Below, piece by piece: positions 1 through 8,952 of a stretch of 64,000 bases of DNA (its first letter is position 1; every line of letters begins with the position of its first letter). This DNA is from an uncultured Pelagibacteraceae bacterium (lineage in GTDB: Bacteria > Pseudomonadota > Alphaproteobacteria > Pelagibacterales > Pelagibacteraceae). Under the pieces are notes generated by a model that was not told where the DNA came from, ran no database searches, and was given only the letters and a program-made list of their open reading frames with translations. The stretch is taken from NCBI GenBank assembly GCA_902543375.1, contig CACBYE010000005.1, positions 1 through 64,000 on the forward strand, read 5' to 3'. A program made the position numbers and the translations under genes.

Positions 1-1145
1 GCAAAGAAATATGGATTAACTCCAAAAAATTCAACTAAAGGTAAAAAAATTGGAACAAAAATAATTAAAATTTCTGTCCATTCTAGCGGCCACCCTAATA
101 AAAAAATAATTATTTGGGTTATTACTAAGAATTGCCAAGGCTGAAGATTTAAAGATTTAAAGAAATGTTCAAATACTTCATGCCCACCTAAATAAGAAAA
201 AACAGAAGCGAAAGTCCAAGAACCGATAAACAACCACATAATCATAGCTGTTGTTTTTGCTGTTAAAAATACTGACTCTTTAAAATTTTTCCATTTTAAG
301 GTTTTATAGAAATAGGAAAGCACTAAAGCACCAAAAGCACCCACTGCGGCAGCCTCCGCTGGAGTAGCAATACCTGCAAGTATAGTCCCCAAAACTAAAA
401 TAATAAGTGAGAATAATGGTAAAAATGAAACTAAAACTTCTCTCATAATTACAGATGGTGGTGGTATCTCCTCTGCAGCTGGCTTTGGAGCTATTGATGG
501 ATTTAACCAAGCCCTGAAAACTGCATAACCAATGTATAATCCGGCTAACATCAGTCCTGGAAATATTGCGGCAGCAAATAATCTTAAAGGAGACAACTGT
601 GCAATAACAGAGTAAACAATTAACATAATGCTTGGTGGAATTAAAATACCTAAGCACCCACCAGAACAAATTATTCCAGATGCAAATTTTTTATCGTACC
701 CAGCCTTTACCATTGCTGGCCAAGCTAAAAGTCCCATTAATGTAACAACAGCTCCAATAATTCCTGTTGCTGTTGAAAATAAAGTACAAGTTATTAATGC
801 TGCAACTGCCATCGAAGCAGGAAGTTTGTGAGAAGCTAATCTGATTGCAAAAAATAATTTTGCAACTATTCCTGCTCTTTCAACTAAATAACCCATGAAT
901 AGAAAAAGAGGTACGGCGGTCAAGACATTGTTGTCCATTACCGTATAAGTATTTTGCACAAAAAGTTGGAATATCCTATTATCAAAAAGATGTTCCATTT
1001 TTGTTGGATCGAAGTAAGCATAATATCCAAAACCCAAACCCATTGCCATTAATGTGAATGCAATTGGAAATCCTAATAAAACTGCAAATAGGAATATCCC
1101 CATCATCATAATTGCAACTTCTGGATTTGTAAGACTAAATAACAT
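1..1145 (-). CDS. dctM: TRAP transporter large permease DctM (3' part outside window)
   Basis: Membrane permease of a tripartite ATP-independent periplasmic transporter, which carries an organic acid across the inner membrane using an ion gradient. I translated it directly: it opens with ATG at 1145 and stays open to base 1, giving 381 codons of a family usually about 430-460 residues long, so the C-terminus lies beyond the window. It is very hydrophobic and contains the DctM hallmark GATPAEAAAVGAFGAL and a GIIGAVVTLMG-type segment. Its start overlaps the end of dctQ by 11 bases, so the two are translationally coupled. Substrate cannot be read from this subunit; neighbours suggest 2-hydroxy or 2-oxo acids. 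Confidence 0.93.
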   Translation of the reverse strand, partial: MLFSLTNPEVAIMMMGIFLFAVLLGFPIAFTLMAMGLGFGYYAYFDPTKMEHLFDNRIFQLFVQNTYTVMDNNVLTAVPLFLFMGYLVERAGIVAKLFFAIRLASHKLPASMAVAALITCTLFSTATGIIGAVVTLMGLLAWPAMVKAGYDKKFASGIICSGGCLGILIPPSIMLIVYSVIAQLSPLRLFAAAIFPGLMLAGLYIGYAVFRAWLNPSIAPKPAAEEIPPPSVIMREVLVSFLPLFSLIILVLGTILAGIATPAEAAAVGAFGALVLSYFYKTLKWKNFKESVFLTAKTTAMIMWLFIGSWTFASVFSYLGGHEVFEHFFKSLNLQPWQFLVITQIIIFLLGWPLEWTEILIIFVPIFLPLVEFFGVNPYFF

Positions 1146-1725
1146 CGTCTACATTTCCTTTCTGAGCAGTTCTCATTAATATTTTTTCGGTTTCCTCTGC
1201 ATCTGCTGAAACTCTTTCAGGCCAACCACCTTCTTTAATACAAATCAAACATCTAAATACTTCACTAATGCCTTGTAATGTTAAAAGAGTTCCTGACAAA
1301 GGTATTAAAGACTTTGCCATATAAATTTGTATTTGTGCTGGACTATTCCAGCTGGTCTCTCCAATTTTCCAAGCCAAGGCAGCATACTCGTATCCATAAA
1401 AAGCCAAAGCGATAACGCCTGGAAAAAAGAAAATAAAATATAAAACCAAATCAATATAAGCCTGTGTTTTTTGAGAGAATAGTCTATAGATAACATCTCC
1501 TCTAACATGCGCTTCAGTTGATAATGTATAAGCACCAGCCATCATAAAAATTGCTCCATACATTTGAAGACTAAAATCAAAATTCCATAAAGTAGGAGCA
1601 TTTAGTGCATATGCCATAAATACCTCATAGCATGTCCCACCCATTAAGATAACTATGCACCATGAAAAAGCTTTACCCATCGAGACACTTAAACGATCAG
1701 CAAACTTTATGTAGGATCTCATCAT
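1135..1725 (-). CDS. dctQ: TRAP transporter small permease DctQ
   Basis: Small membrane subunit of the TRAP transporter, bridging the periplasmic binding protein and DctM. The 196 residues show about four hydrophobic segments (for example around 18-40, 55-75, 90-115 and 140-165), normal for DctQ. The family is poorly conserved, so the call rests on topology, length and position between dctP and dctM. A strong hairpin lies between dctP and this start, so its expression is probably lower than that of dctP. The N-terminus begins MMRSYIKFADRLS; either of the two Met codons could be used. Confidence 0.85.
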   Translation of the reverse strand: MMRSYIKFADRLSVSMGKAFSWCIVILMGGTCYEVFMAYALNAPTLWNFDFSLQMYGAIFMMAGAYTLSTEAHVRGDVIYRLFSQKTQAYIDLVLYFIFFFPGVIALAFYGYEYAALAWKIGETSWNSPAQIQIYMAKSLIPLSGTLLTLQGISEVFRCLICIKEGGWPERVSADAEETEKILMRTAQKGNVDDVI

Positions 1726-1765
1726 AGATATAAACTTTTATTGAATTGTACTCAAATAATCAAAC

Positions 1766-1790
1766 AAAAAAGGGGGCCGAAGCCCCCCTT
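1766..1790 (-). terminator. C(UUCG)G hairpin with U-tract between dctP and dctQ
   Basis: Read on the minus strand, a stem of about nine pairs (A-A-G6-C paired with G-C5-T-T-T) closes on a UUCG tetraloop with the stabilising C-G closing pair, followed at once by six T residues. It lies 22 bases after the dctP stop and about 40 bases before dctQ. This is the form of an intrinsic terminator. Inside a TRAP operon it probably acts as a partial terminator or 3'-end stabiliser, letting the binding protein be made in excess over the permease. Confidence 0.88.
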
Positions 1791-1811
1791 AATAAAAATT
1801 ATAAAAGTTAA

Positions 1812-2969
1812 TTATATCTTAACTTTTCCAATTGGACCAAACTCATTTTCATAAGCAAGTTTGTAATTTGGCTGATTCATCAGCAAGTATTTCATTACTC
1901 TCTTCGCATATGATTTCTGAGAATCGACAACTTTTTTAAAGAAAGGATCTTTCTTATTGAAATCACCGATTACCTTGTCCCAACCTTTTAATTGTTGAGC
2001 TAAGATCTCATCAGAAGTTTGATACACATTTACTTTATGCTCATTCATCAACTTAGCTAAGTCAGCTGAGTATCTTACTAAAGCTTTAAAGTAGTTATCA
2101 CTGTTTGCAGCGTAAGCAGCATTTTTCAATATTGCTTGGTGCGCTGGTGATAAACTATTATATGTTTTTTTGTTTACTGGTATCTCAAACATCTCTTGAG
2201 ATTGGTGAAAGCTTCCTAAGTGATAGTGCTTAGAAACATCTTGCATACCAAATTGAGAGTCTGAAGTTGGGTTGTTAAACTCAGCTGCTTCAATCAAACC
2301 AGTTTTCATAGCTGGTTGAATTTCACCACCTGGTAATTGTCTAACTACCATTCCCATTGCAGTTAAAACGTTAGTCGCTAAACCAACTGTTCTATACTTC
2401 ATACCTTTAACATCAGATACTTTAGTTACGTTCTTTTTGAACCAACCGAAAGGCTGTGCTGGCATAGGCATATGGAAAAAACCAATATAATCGAAACCTA
2501 CTTTTGCAAGTGTTTCATCATAAAGTTTTCTTCCTCCACCATACTCCATCCATCCCATAACTTCTTGAGATGACATACCGTATGAAGGACCAGTTCCAAA
2601 TAAAGATGCAGCTGGATTTTTACCATACCAATATGCAGTCACCCAGTGACCCATATCAACTACACCAGAACTAACTGCTTGTCCGATTTCTGAAGTCTTT
2701 ACGACTGCTCCAACTGGTTGAAGATCTATCTTAAGTGTACCTCCAGACATTTCGTCTACCATTTTGCAATAGTCACCGGCCATTTCAAAAAAGATGTTTG
2801 CTCCACTTGGCCATGCAGCTTGCATCTTTAAAGTTTTGTGACCGCCTGCAGTTGCTATGTTTGGCATTGCAACAGCAGCTGCAGCTACAGCACTCGCTTT
2901 AGCAGCAGTTTTAAAGAACTTACGTCTTGAAGATGTTTTAATCTTCAATGATTTGTTTTCTTTAGTCAT
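1812..2969 (-). CDS. dctP: TRAP transporter substrate-binding protein, DctP/TakP type
   Basis: Periplasmic solute receptor of the TRAP system. The 385 residues start with a twin-arginine-like signal (SSRRKFFKTAAKAS, residues 13-26) and an Ala-rich hydrophobic stretch ending near ATAGG at 38-43, so Tat export of a folded receptor is possible. The mature part resembles the TakP branch, with KGMKYRTVGLA, which holds the ligand-binding Arg of the family, and GLIEAAEFNNPTSD. TakP proteins are known to bind 2-oxo acids and relatives bind lactate. A strong Shine-Dalgarno AAGAGGAGT precedes the ATG. The next genes encode lactate-type dehydrogenases, supporting such a ligand. Confidence 0.92.
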   Translation of the reverse strand: MTKENKSLKIKTSSRRKFFKTAAKASAVAAAAVAMPNIATAGGHKTLKMQAAWPSGANIFFEMAGDYCKMVDEMSGGTLKIDLQPVGAVVKTSEIGQAVSSGVVDMGHWVTAYWYGKNPAASLFGTGPSYGMSSQEVMGWMEYGGGRKLYDETLAKVGFDYIGFFHMPMPAQPFGWFKKNVTKVSDVKGMKYRTVGLATNVLTAMGMVVRQLPGGEIQPAMKTGLIEAAEFNNPTSDSQFGMQDVSKHYHLGSFHQSQEMFEIPVNKKTYNSLSPAHQAILKNAAYAANSDNYFKALVRYSADLAKLMNEHKVNVYQTSDEILAQQLKGWDKVIGDFNKKDPFFKKVVDSQKSYAKRVMKYLLMNQPNYKLAYENEFGPIGKVKI

Positions 2970-2973
2970 TATT

Positions 2974-2982
2974 ACTCCTCTT
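2974..2982 (-). promoter_or_regulatory. Strong Shine-Dalgarno of dctP
   Basis: The minus strand reads AAGAGGAGT just before TAATA-ATG of dctP. Most starts in this window have weak or no purine-rich site, so this near-perfect anti-16S match stands out and fits high expression of an abundant periplasmic receptor. It lies in a 116-base gap that probably also holds the dctP promoter, since the preceding gene ends at 3086; I could not place a convincing -35/-10 pair. Confidence 0.7.
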
Positions 2983-3085
2983 AAGTTAATTAACTAGAGT
3001 AATTAAGCATAGAATCAAATTAGAGTCTTTCTAAAAAAACGTGCTGATGACGCAGAAATTTAATTAAATTCAATCTAGGGTAGTA

Positions 3086-4039
3086 TTAATTAACTTTATT
3101 TACACAATTTCCGGTGTTGAAAAACTCATCAATATTATCAATAGCTAAATTAGCCATTGCAATCCTAGTGTCTTTAGTTGCGCTTCCTAAATGAGGTAAA
3201 ATGAATGCTGATTTAATTTTTAGATAACCGGGATTTAAATTTGGCTCATTCTTGTAAACATCTAAACCCGCTGCATAAATTTTTCTCCTATTAAGTGCAT
3301 CTATCAAAGCTTCGTCATCAACTATATCACCTCTTGCAACATTTGTTATTACTGCTCCTTTTGGAAAATATTCAACTGTTTCTTTATTTATCATATTTTC
3401 AGTTTCTTTGGTTGCAGGGCAACAAATAGACAAGACATCTGAAACTGAGAAAAGACTTTTAATATTATCGTGATAAGTAGCTCCATTTTCTTTATCTTCA
3501 GATAACTTTGACCTATTGTGATAATGTATCACCATACCTAAAGACTTTGCTATTCTTGCAATTTTTTGTCCAATCCTTCCCATCCCTAAAACTCCCAACC
3601 TAGTTCCAGTTAGTTGCTTACCAATTAAATAATCTGCTGACCATTTCCAACCACCGTCTTTTGCAGACTGAATACCTTCTGAAGCTCTTCTGCATGCACC
3701 TAAAATTAATAGTATGCCGATTTCTGCCGTAGCATCGGACAATACATCTGGAGTGTTGGTAACTGCGATACCTTTTTCTTTAGCAGCGTTTAAGTCGATA
3801 TTTCCAAAACCTACTGCAAAGTTTGAGATAATCTTAATTGTATCAGGCAACTTGCTAATAGTCTCTTTATCCATTTTATCAGTAAGTGATGTTAAAATTC
3901 CATCACAACCTTGGCTCATATCTATTACTTTGGATTGAGAGTATAGCTCATCATTGGTATTAAATATTGGATTAAATATTTTAGACGCTTTATCCTCACT
4001 ATCTTTGATCAATTTTCTTGTAATCAAAATTTTTTTCAT
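3086..4039 (-). CDS. NAD(P)-dependent D-2-hydroxyacid dehydrogenase (glyoxylate/hydroxypyruvate reductase type)
   Basis: Cytosolic enzyme interconverting a 2-oxo acid and a D-2-hydroxy acid with NAD(P)H. The 317 residues match the normal family length. Visible are the Rossmann motif LGMGRIGQKIARIAKSLGM, then HNRSK where the cofactor specificity loop lies, and the catalytic Arg in NVARGDIVDD, Glu in KNEPNLNP and His in LPHLGSAT. The GRIGQ form is most like GyaR/GhrB glyoxylate or hydroxypyruvate reductases. It begins 11 bases after the D-lactate dehydrogenase gene and ends before the dctP promoter gap, so it closes the dehydrogenase group. The exact substrate is open. Confidence 0.88.
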   Translation of the reverse strand: MKKILITRKLIKDSEDKASKIFNPIFNTNDELYSQSKVIDMSQGCDGILTSLTDKMDKETISKLPDTIKIISNFAVGFGNIDLNAAKEKGIAVTNTPDVLSDATAEIGILLILGACRRASEGIQSAKDGGWKWSADYLIGKQLTGTRLGVLGMGRIGQKIARIAKSLGMVIHYHNRSKLSEDKENGATYHDNIKSLFSVSDVLSICCPATKETENMINKETVEYFPKGAVITNVARGDIVDDEALIDALNRRKIYAAGLDVYKNEPNLNPGYLKIKSAFILPHLGSATKDTRIAMANLAIDNIDEFFNTGNCVNKVN

Positions 4040-4050
4040 AAACTTTTTTA

Positions 4051-5424
4051 TTAATTAAGATCGAATATCTTCCCAGGATTCATAATATTATTTTGATCAA
4101 TACTTCTTTTAATCAACTTCATTAAAGGAATATTGTCTCCATGCTCTTTTAGAAGATATTCTTTTTTGTGAAGACCCACGCCGTGTTCACCAGTTATTGT
4201 TCCGTTTAATTCTAATGTCTTTTTAATCAATAAGTCATTAAATTCCCTTATTTTTTTATAAGTTTCTTTTTTTTCAGGATCAAATGGTAACAGTACATGA
4301 AAGTTCCCATCTCCAAGATGGCCCACCATTGGAGCCCTAAGTCCAAATTTTTTTGCTTGCTCCTCAGCATAATTTACGCATTCTGTTATATTTGAAATAG
4401 GTAGACACACATCTGTCGAGTAAACTCTTCCATTATTTATCAAAGCTTTTACAGAATAGTATACATCCCATCTAGCTCTCCAAAGTTTATTTCTTTCTTC
4501 TAAATCTTTGGCCCATTTAAAAGAGCTACCATCATTATCTTTGGAGATTTCCTCCACGATTTTGATATTTTCATTATTAGATAGTTCTGTGCCGTGAAAT
4601 TCAAAAAAGAGCGTAGGTGTTTCTTCAACATTGGTTAATTTTGAGTAATTTATACTTATGCCCATTTGATCTTTGTTGAGCATTTCAATTCTTGCAATTG
4701 GTACACCATATTGAATTACTTGTTGTGCAGTTTGAACTGCTTTCTCCAAAGACGGGAAATGACAAACAGCAGACATTATACTTTCTGGTATAGGTGAGAG
4801 CCTTAATTGAACCTCAGTTATTATCCCTAATGTTCCCTCAGAGCCTATAAATAAATTAGTTAGATTATAACCTGCTGAAGTTTTTTTTGTTCTTCCACCT
4901 GTATTGATAATATCACCAGTAGGCATAACAACTGTAAGACCTGTGATAACAGTTTTCATAGTACCGTATTTAACGGCCATTGTTCCTGAGGCTGATGTTG
5001 AAGCCATACCGCCAATTGCTGCATTTGCGCCTGGATCGATTGGAAAAAAAACACCATCTTCTCTTAAATATTCGTTTAGTTGCTCTTTTGTTACGCAAGC
5101 TTGGACTCTACAATCAAAGTCCTCAGCGTTAACACTTAAAATTTTGTTCATCTTTTCTAAACAAATAGTTATTCCCTCTTCATTTCCTACAACATTACCT
5201 TCTAATGATGTTCCTGTACCAAAGGGCACTACAGGAATTTTATGCTCATTACAAAGTCTAAGTATTTGAGAAACCTCTTCATTGGTTTCCGGAAATACTA
5301 CAGCTTTTGATAAAATTGGATCATAGGTATCCTCACCTCTCGCATAATTTGTTCTTGTAGATACAGAAGTTGAAAATCTGGAATTAAAAATCTTTTTAAG
5401 TTCAGTTTGGACTTGATCATTCAT
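4051..5424 (-). CDS. dld: FAD-linked D-lactate dehydrogenase (cytochrome), GlcD/DLD family
   Basis: Flavoenzyme oxidising a D-2-hydroxy acid, most likely D-lactate, to the 2-oxo acid and passing electrons to cytochrome c or quinone. Of 457 residues, an N-terminal FAD-binding_4 domain (about 35-210) carries PVVPFGTGTSLEGNVVG, the form found in DLD rather than GlcD. The C-terminal FAD-oxidase domain has HLGDGNFHVLL and TGEHGVGLHKKEYL. No glcE or glcF partner is present, which also favours a single-subunit D-lactate dehydrogenase over glycolate oxidase. It lies between an aminotransferase and a 2-hydroxyacid dehydrogenase on the same strand. Glycolate or another short 2-hydroxy acid remains possible. 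Confidence 0.85.
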   Translation of the reverse strand: MNDQVQTELKKIFNSRFSTSVSTRTNYARGEDTYDPILSKAVVFPETNEEVSQILRLCNEHKIPVVPFGTGTSLEGNVVGNEEGITICLEKMNKILSVNAEDFDCRVQACVTKEQLNEYLREDGVFFPIDPGANAAIGGMASTSASGTMAVKYGTMKTVITGLTVVMPTGDIINTGGRTKKTSAGYNLTNLFIGSEGTLGIITEVQLRLSPIPESIMSAVCHFPSLEKAVQTAQQVIQYGVPIARIEMLNKDQMGISINYSKLTNVEETPTLFFEFHGTELSNNENIKIVEEISKDNDGSSFKWAKDLEERNKLWRARWDVYYSVKALINNGRVYSTDVCLPISNITECVNYAEEQAKKFGLRAPMVGHLGDGNFHVLLPFDPEKKETYKKIREFNDLLIKKTLELNGTITGEHGVGLHKKEYLLKEHGDNIPLMKLIKRSIDQNNIMNPGKIFDLN

Positions 5425-5463
5425 ATGAGAGAATATTAATAAAGATTAAGAGAAAAATACAGC

Positions 5464-6630
5464 TTATTTAGTTAGCATTTTCTTTATATTTTCTAAAGCC
5501 TGTGAAATGTTATCTCTTGAAGCTGCAAAGCTAAATCTTACGTAATTTTGGCAGGTTTCACCAAAAGCTGACCCTGGCACTATTGCTACTCCTGCTTCAT
5601 GCATAGCTTTTCTGGCAAACTCTGCTCCATTCATCCCTGTACCAATTACTTTAGGAAATGCATAGAAAGCTCCACCGGGTAAACTACATTCCACTCCTGG
5701 CAAATCATTTAAACCTTTATAAATTATATCTCGTCTTTGGGTAAATTTTTCCATCATAGCATCAATTGAATCGTCGGGACCATCCAATGCAGCAATACCT
5801 GCAAATTGAGCTGCAGCATTAACGCATGAAACACTATTTATTAATAATTTATTGACATGCTCAACCAAATGTTGTGGCCAAAAACTCCAACCTAGTCTCC
5901 ATCCAGTCATTGAATAAGCTTTGCTCCATCCCTCTAACACTATTAATCTTTCTCTTAATTCTGGATAATTAAAAAATGTTGGCATTTCTTTTCCATCAAA
6001 AATTTGCCTACTATAAATTTCATCACTAAGTATTGTTACATGAGGGTGTTTCTTAAGACCATCAGCTAGAACATCAATATCCTTTCTATCCACAAAGCTT
6101 CCAGTTGGATTGTTGGGGTTAATTAAAATCAACAATCGAGTTTTATCTGTTATTAAAGATAATATTTTATCTGGATCAAATTTTAGATCTTTATTTTCTG
6201 TCAAATCATATGGAACTGAGGTTGAACCTGTGTAATTTATCATGGACTCGTAAATCGGGAATGCGGGTGTTGGATGTATAATTTCTGCTCCTGGCTCACC
6301 AAAACATTGGATAGCATAACTCATTGTAGGCTTTCCGCCTGGCATTATTATTATTCTTTCAAAATCAATATCTACGTTATAACGTTTTTTTATCCATCTA
6401 GTTACTGACTGACGACATTCTGGGATACCGTTTGACATAACATATCCATGATGTCCGTCATCAAGTGCTTTTTTAGCAGCCTCAACAACATGCTTTGGAG
6501 TTTTAAAATCTGGTTGCCCTAACCCTAAATGGATCATAGGTTTTCCTTGAGCTTCAAGTTTTTTTGCTTCTGCTAGGACTGTAAATGCAGACTCTGTTCC
6601 TAATCTCTCTAGACTTTTAGCTAATTTCAT
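5464..6630 (-). CDS. PLP-dependent class I/II aminotransferase (aspartate aminotransferase-like)
   Basis: Cytosolic transaminase moving an amino group between an amino acid and a 2-oxo acid. The 388 residues are typical. Motifs include LINPNNPTGSF, LSDEIYSRQIF (PLP-contacting Asp and Tyr) and SKAYSMTGWRLGW with the Schiff-base Lys, then YVRFSFAASRDNI with the carboxylate-binding Arg. It sits among 2-hydroxy/2-oxo acid enzymes, so it may aminate the oxo acids they make. Gaps to both neighbours are short (10 and 39 bases). Aspartate, alanine or branched-chain specificity cannot be decided by eye. Confidence 0.88.
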   Translation of the reverse strand: MKLAKSLERLGTESAFTVLAEAKKLEAQGKPMIHLGLGQPDFKTPKHVVEAAKKALDDGHHGYVMSNGIPECRQSVTRWIKKRYNVDIDFERIIIMPGGKPTMSYAIQCFGEPGAEIIHPTPAFPIYESMINYTGSTSVPYDLTENKDLKFDPDKILSLITDKTRLLILINPNNPTGSFVDRKDIDVLADGLKKHPHVTILSDEIYSRQIFDGKEMPTFFNYPELRERLIVLEGWSKAYSMTGWRLGWSFWPQHLVEHVNKLLINSVSCVNAAAQFAGIAALDGPDDSIDAMMEKFTQRRDIIYKGLNDLPGVECSLPGGAFYAFPKVIGTGMNGAEFARKAMHEAGVAIVPGSAFGETCQNYVRFSFAASRDNISQALENIKKMLTK

Positions 6631-6640
6631 AATTTATCCT

Positions 6641-7792
6641 TTATTTTCTATAGATTAATTTTGAACTATTCAACTCTTTTAAAGTTTTACAACCCATTAA
6701 AACCATATTTCTATTTATCTCATCGTGCATGTTTTGAAGCAAATGTTCAACACCTTGTTGCCCCCCTGCGGCCAAAGAGAACAAAAACATTTTTCCAAAA
6801 CTACAAGCTTTTGCCCCTGCTGCTATAGCCTTTAAAACATGCGTTCCTCTTCTAACCCCTCCATCCAAAATTATTTCTAATTTATCACCTACAGCATCCG
6901 AAATTGCCTTTACTTGATCAAAGGGCGATCTTGATCCATCCAGCTGTCTACCTCCATGATTTGAAATCATTATAGCAGTGCAACCAATATCAATTGCTCG
7001 TTTTGCATCTTCAATTGACATAACTCCTTTTAATGCAAAAGGTCCGTTCCACCTCTTTGCACAATATTCTGCATCCTTCCATCCCATAGCAGGATCATAT
7101 TGTTCATTTATATAATCGATAACTGACTTAGCAATATTAGTTCCTTTATCTGTTTTTTTTTTGACATTTGATAATTCAAATCTTTTTCCAGTTAAATAAT
7201 TAAATACCCAACCAGGTCTCATTGCAAAACTCATTAAACTTTGTAAAGTTAACTTTGGCGGAGTTGTAAAACCTGTTCTATGATCTTTTTCTCTGTTTCC
7301 TGCCACTAAAGTATCAACCGTCAAACACATAGCATCAAAACCAGATCTTCTTGATCTATCTATTAAATCATCAGAAATTGATCTATCTTTATGAACGTAA
7401 AGCTGAAACATTTTTGGACCACTAGAAATATTTGATATTTCCTCTATTGAGTTATTTCCCATGGAGGACATGCTGTAGAAAGTTCCAAATTTTTCAGCTG
7501 CCCTAGCTGAAGCTTTATCTCCATCTGGATGATAAAGTCTTTGCATCGCTGCTGGTGATAGAAAAATTGGCATATCAATTTTTCGACCAAATAAAGTAGT
7601 CGATAAGTCTGGTTTTCCAACACTAGCGAGAATATTTGGAACTAAATCACAGTCATTGAATGAGTTGGTATTCCGTCTAAGGGTTGACTCATCGTCTGAT
7701 CCACCATCAATGTAATGAAAAATTGGTGCTGGCAATTTTTTTTTTGCCAATTTTCGAAAGTCTTCGAAATTATAACAATTTTTTAAACTCAC
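6641..7792 (-). CDS. lldD: FMN-dependent L-2-hydroxyacid dehydrogenase (LldD family), downstream copy
   Basis: Oxidises an L-2-hydroxy acid (L-lactate or related) to the oxo acid using FMN. The 383 residues carry the complete active site: Tyr27 (HYIDGG), Tyr132 (FQLYV), Lys255 (ALKGVMS), His279 and Arg282 (SNHGGRQLDGSRSPFD). The hydrophobic stretch around 177-205 matches the loop that attaches LldD and mandelate dehydrogenase to the membrane. It starts with GTG whose first G is the last base of the upstream TAG stop, so translation is coupled. It is a close paralogue of the next gene with the same length and active-site spacing. Confidence 0.92.
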   Translation of the reverse strand: MSLKNCYNFEDFRKLAKKKLPAPIFHYIDGGSDDESTLRRNTNSFNDCDLVPNILASVGKPDLSTTLFGRKIDMPIFLSPAAMQRLYHPDGDKASARAAEKFGTFYSMSSMGNNSIEEISNISSGPKMFQLYVHKDRSISDDLIDRSRRSGFDAMCLTVDTLVAGNREKDHRTGFTTPPKLTLQSLMSFAMRPGWVFNYLTGKRFELSNVKKKTDKGTNIAKSVIDYINEQYDPAMGWKDAEYCAKRWNGPFALKGVMSIEDAKRAIDIGCTAIMISNHGGRQLDGSRSPFDQVKAISDAVGDKLEIILDGGVRRGTHVLKAIAAGAKACSFGKMFLFSLAAGGQQGVEHLLQNMHDEINRNMVLMGCKTLKELNSSKLIYRK

Positions 7793-8943
7793 TACTTCCT
7801 AAATCTCAAATTATTTCTATTTAGGTCACTAATTTTAGTACAGCCCATGAGTTTCATGTCTCTAACTAATTCAGACTTATACTTTTCCAAGGCTCTTTCA
7901 ACTCCTGCCTGGCCAGCAGCAGCTAAAGCGTAAAGATAAAGTCTACCTCCTGAACAAGCTTTGGCTCCTAGTGATAATGCTTTCAACATGTGTGTTCCTC
8001 TATGAATTCCTCCCTCACAAATAACATCCAACTTATCTCCAACAGCATCAACAATTTCAGCTAATTGATCGAAGGGAGATCTTGATCCATCAAGCTGTCT
8101 ACCACCATGGTTTGATACCATGATGCCGGTACATCCGATATCGACAGCTCTTTTTGCGTCTTCAACACTCATAATACCTTTAAGTGCAAAGTGACCACCC
8201 CATTTAGAGCAAAGATTTTCTGCATCTTTCCAATTCATAGATTGATCTAACATGGTAGAAAAGTAATTTCCAATTGATGAGTTGGTACTGGTTCCTTCCT
8301 TTACAAAATCTTGAAGATGAGGAAGTTCAAATTTACCTTTTGTTAAATAATTTATTCCCCACATTGGTTTAGTAGCAAAACTAAAAAGACTTGATAATGT
8401 TAATTTAGGTGGAGATGTAAAACCAGTCCTAAGATCCCTCTCACGATTACCTCCGGTTATAGTGTCAACTGTTAAAGCCATAACATCAAATTTGGCAGCT
8501 TTTGCTCTTTCTAAACAGGAGTCATTTAGACCTCTGTCCTTATGGAAATAAAATTGAAACATTTTTGGAGTATCAATCATTGAGGATATTTCTTCTACGC
8601 TTACAGTAGCTAAAGCAGAAACACCAAACATTGTATTAAACTTTTTCGCAGCTTTTCCCACTGCTCTTTCACCATCGTAATGAAATAGTCTTTGAAGTGC
8701 TGTGGGAGACAAGTAAAAAGGTAGATCTAATTTTTTTCCAAAAATAGTGGTCGATAAATCAACGTCTGCAACGCCTCTTAAAACATTTGGAACTAAATCA
8801 ACATCATCAAATGCACTTGTATTCCTGGCATAAGTAACTTCGTCGTCAGCAGCACCATCTATATAATGGAATATTGGAGATGGTAATTTCTTTTGTGCTA
8901 ACTTTCTAAAATCACTAAAATTATGACAGTCTTTTAAATTCAT
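7792..8943 (-). CDS. lldD: FMN-dependent L-2-hydroxyacid dehydrogenase (LldD family), upstream copy
   Basis: Second member of the tandem FMN 2-hydroxyacid dehydrogenase pair. The 383 residues keep Tyr27 (HYIDGA), Tyr132 (FQFYF), Lys255 (ALKGIMS), His279 and Arg282 (SNHGGRQLDGSRSPFD), so it should be active. It differs from its partner in the FQFYF versus FQLYV pocket and the variable loop around 205-235, which suggests related but different substrates, or a heteromer. Its start lies 9 bases after the pagL-like gene. The family covers L-lactate dehydrogenase, glycolate oxidase and mandelate dehydrogenase; lactate is the best guess given the D-lactate enzyme nearby. Confidence 0.92.
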   Translation of the reverse strand: MNLKDCHNFSDFRKLAQKKLPSPIFHYIDGAADDEVTYARNTSAFDDVDLVPNVLRGVADVDLSTTIFGKKLDLPFYLSPTALQRLFHYDGERAVGKAAKKFNTMFGVSALATVSVEEISSMIDTPKMFQFYFHKDRGLNDSCLERAKAAKFDVMALTVDTITGGNRERDLRTGFTSPPKLTLSSLFSFATKPMWGINYLTKGKFELPHLQDFVKEGTSTNSSIGNYFSTMLDQSMNWKDAENLCSKWGGHFALKGIMSVEDAKRAVDIGCTGIMVSNHGGRQLDGSRSPFDQLAEIVDAVGDKLDVICEGGIHRGTHMLKALSLGAKACSGGRLYLYALAAAGQAGVERALEKYKSELVRDMKLMGCTKISDLNRNNLRFRK

Positions 8944-8952
8944 AGAACTCTA

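Noticed and set aside
304-831. Open frames at 304-669 (minus) and 628-831 (plus) near the window start
   Set aside because: They overlap dctM in other frames; the dctM frame carries the TRAP permease motifs throughout.
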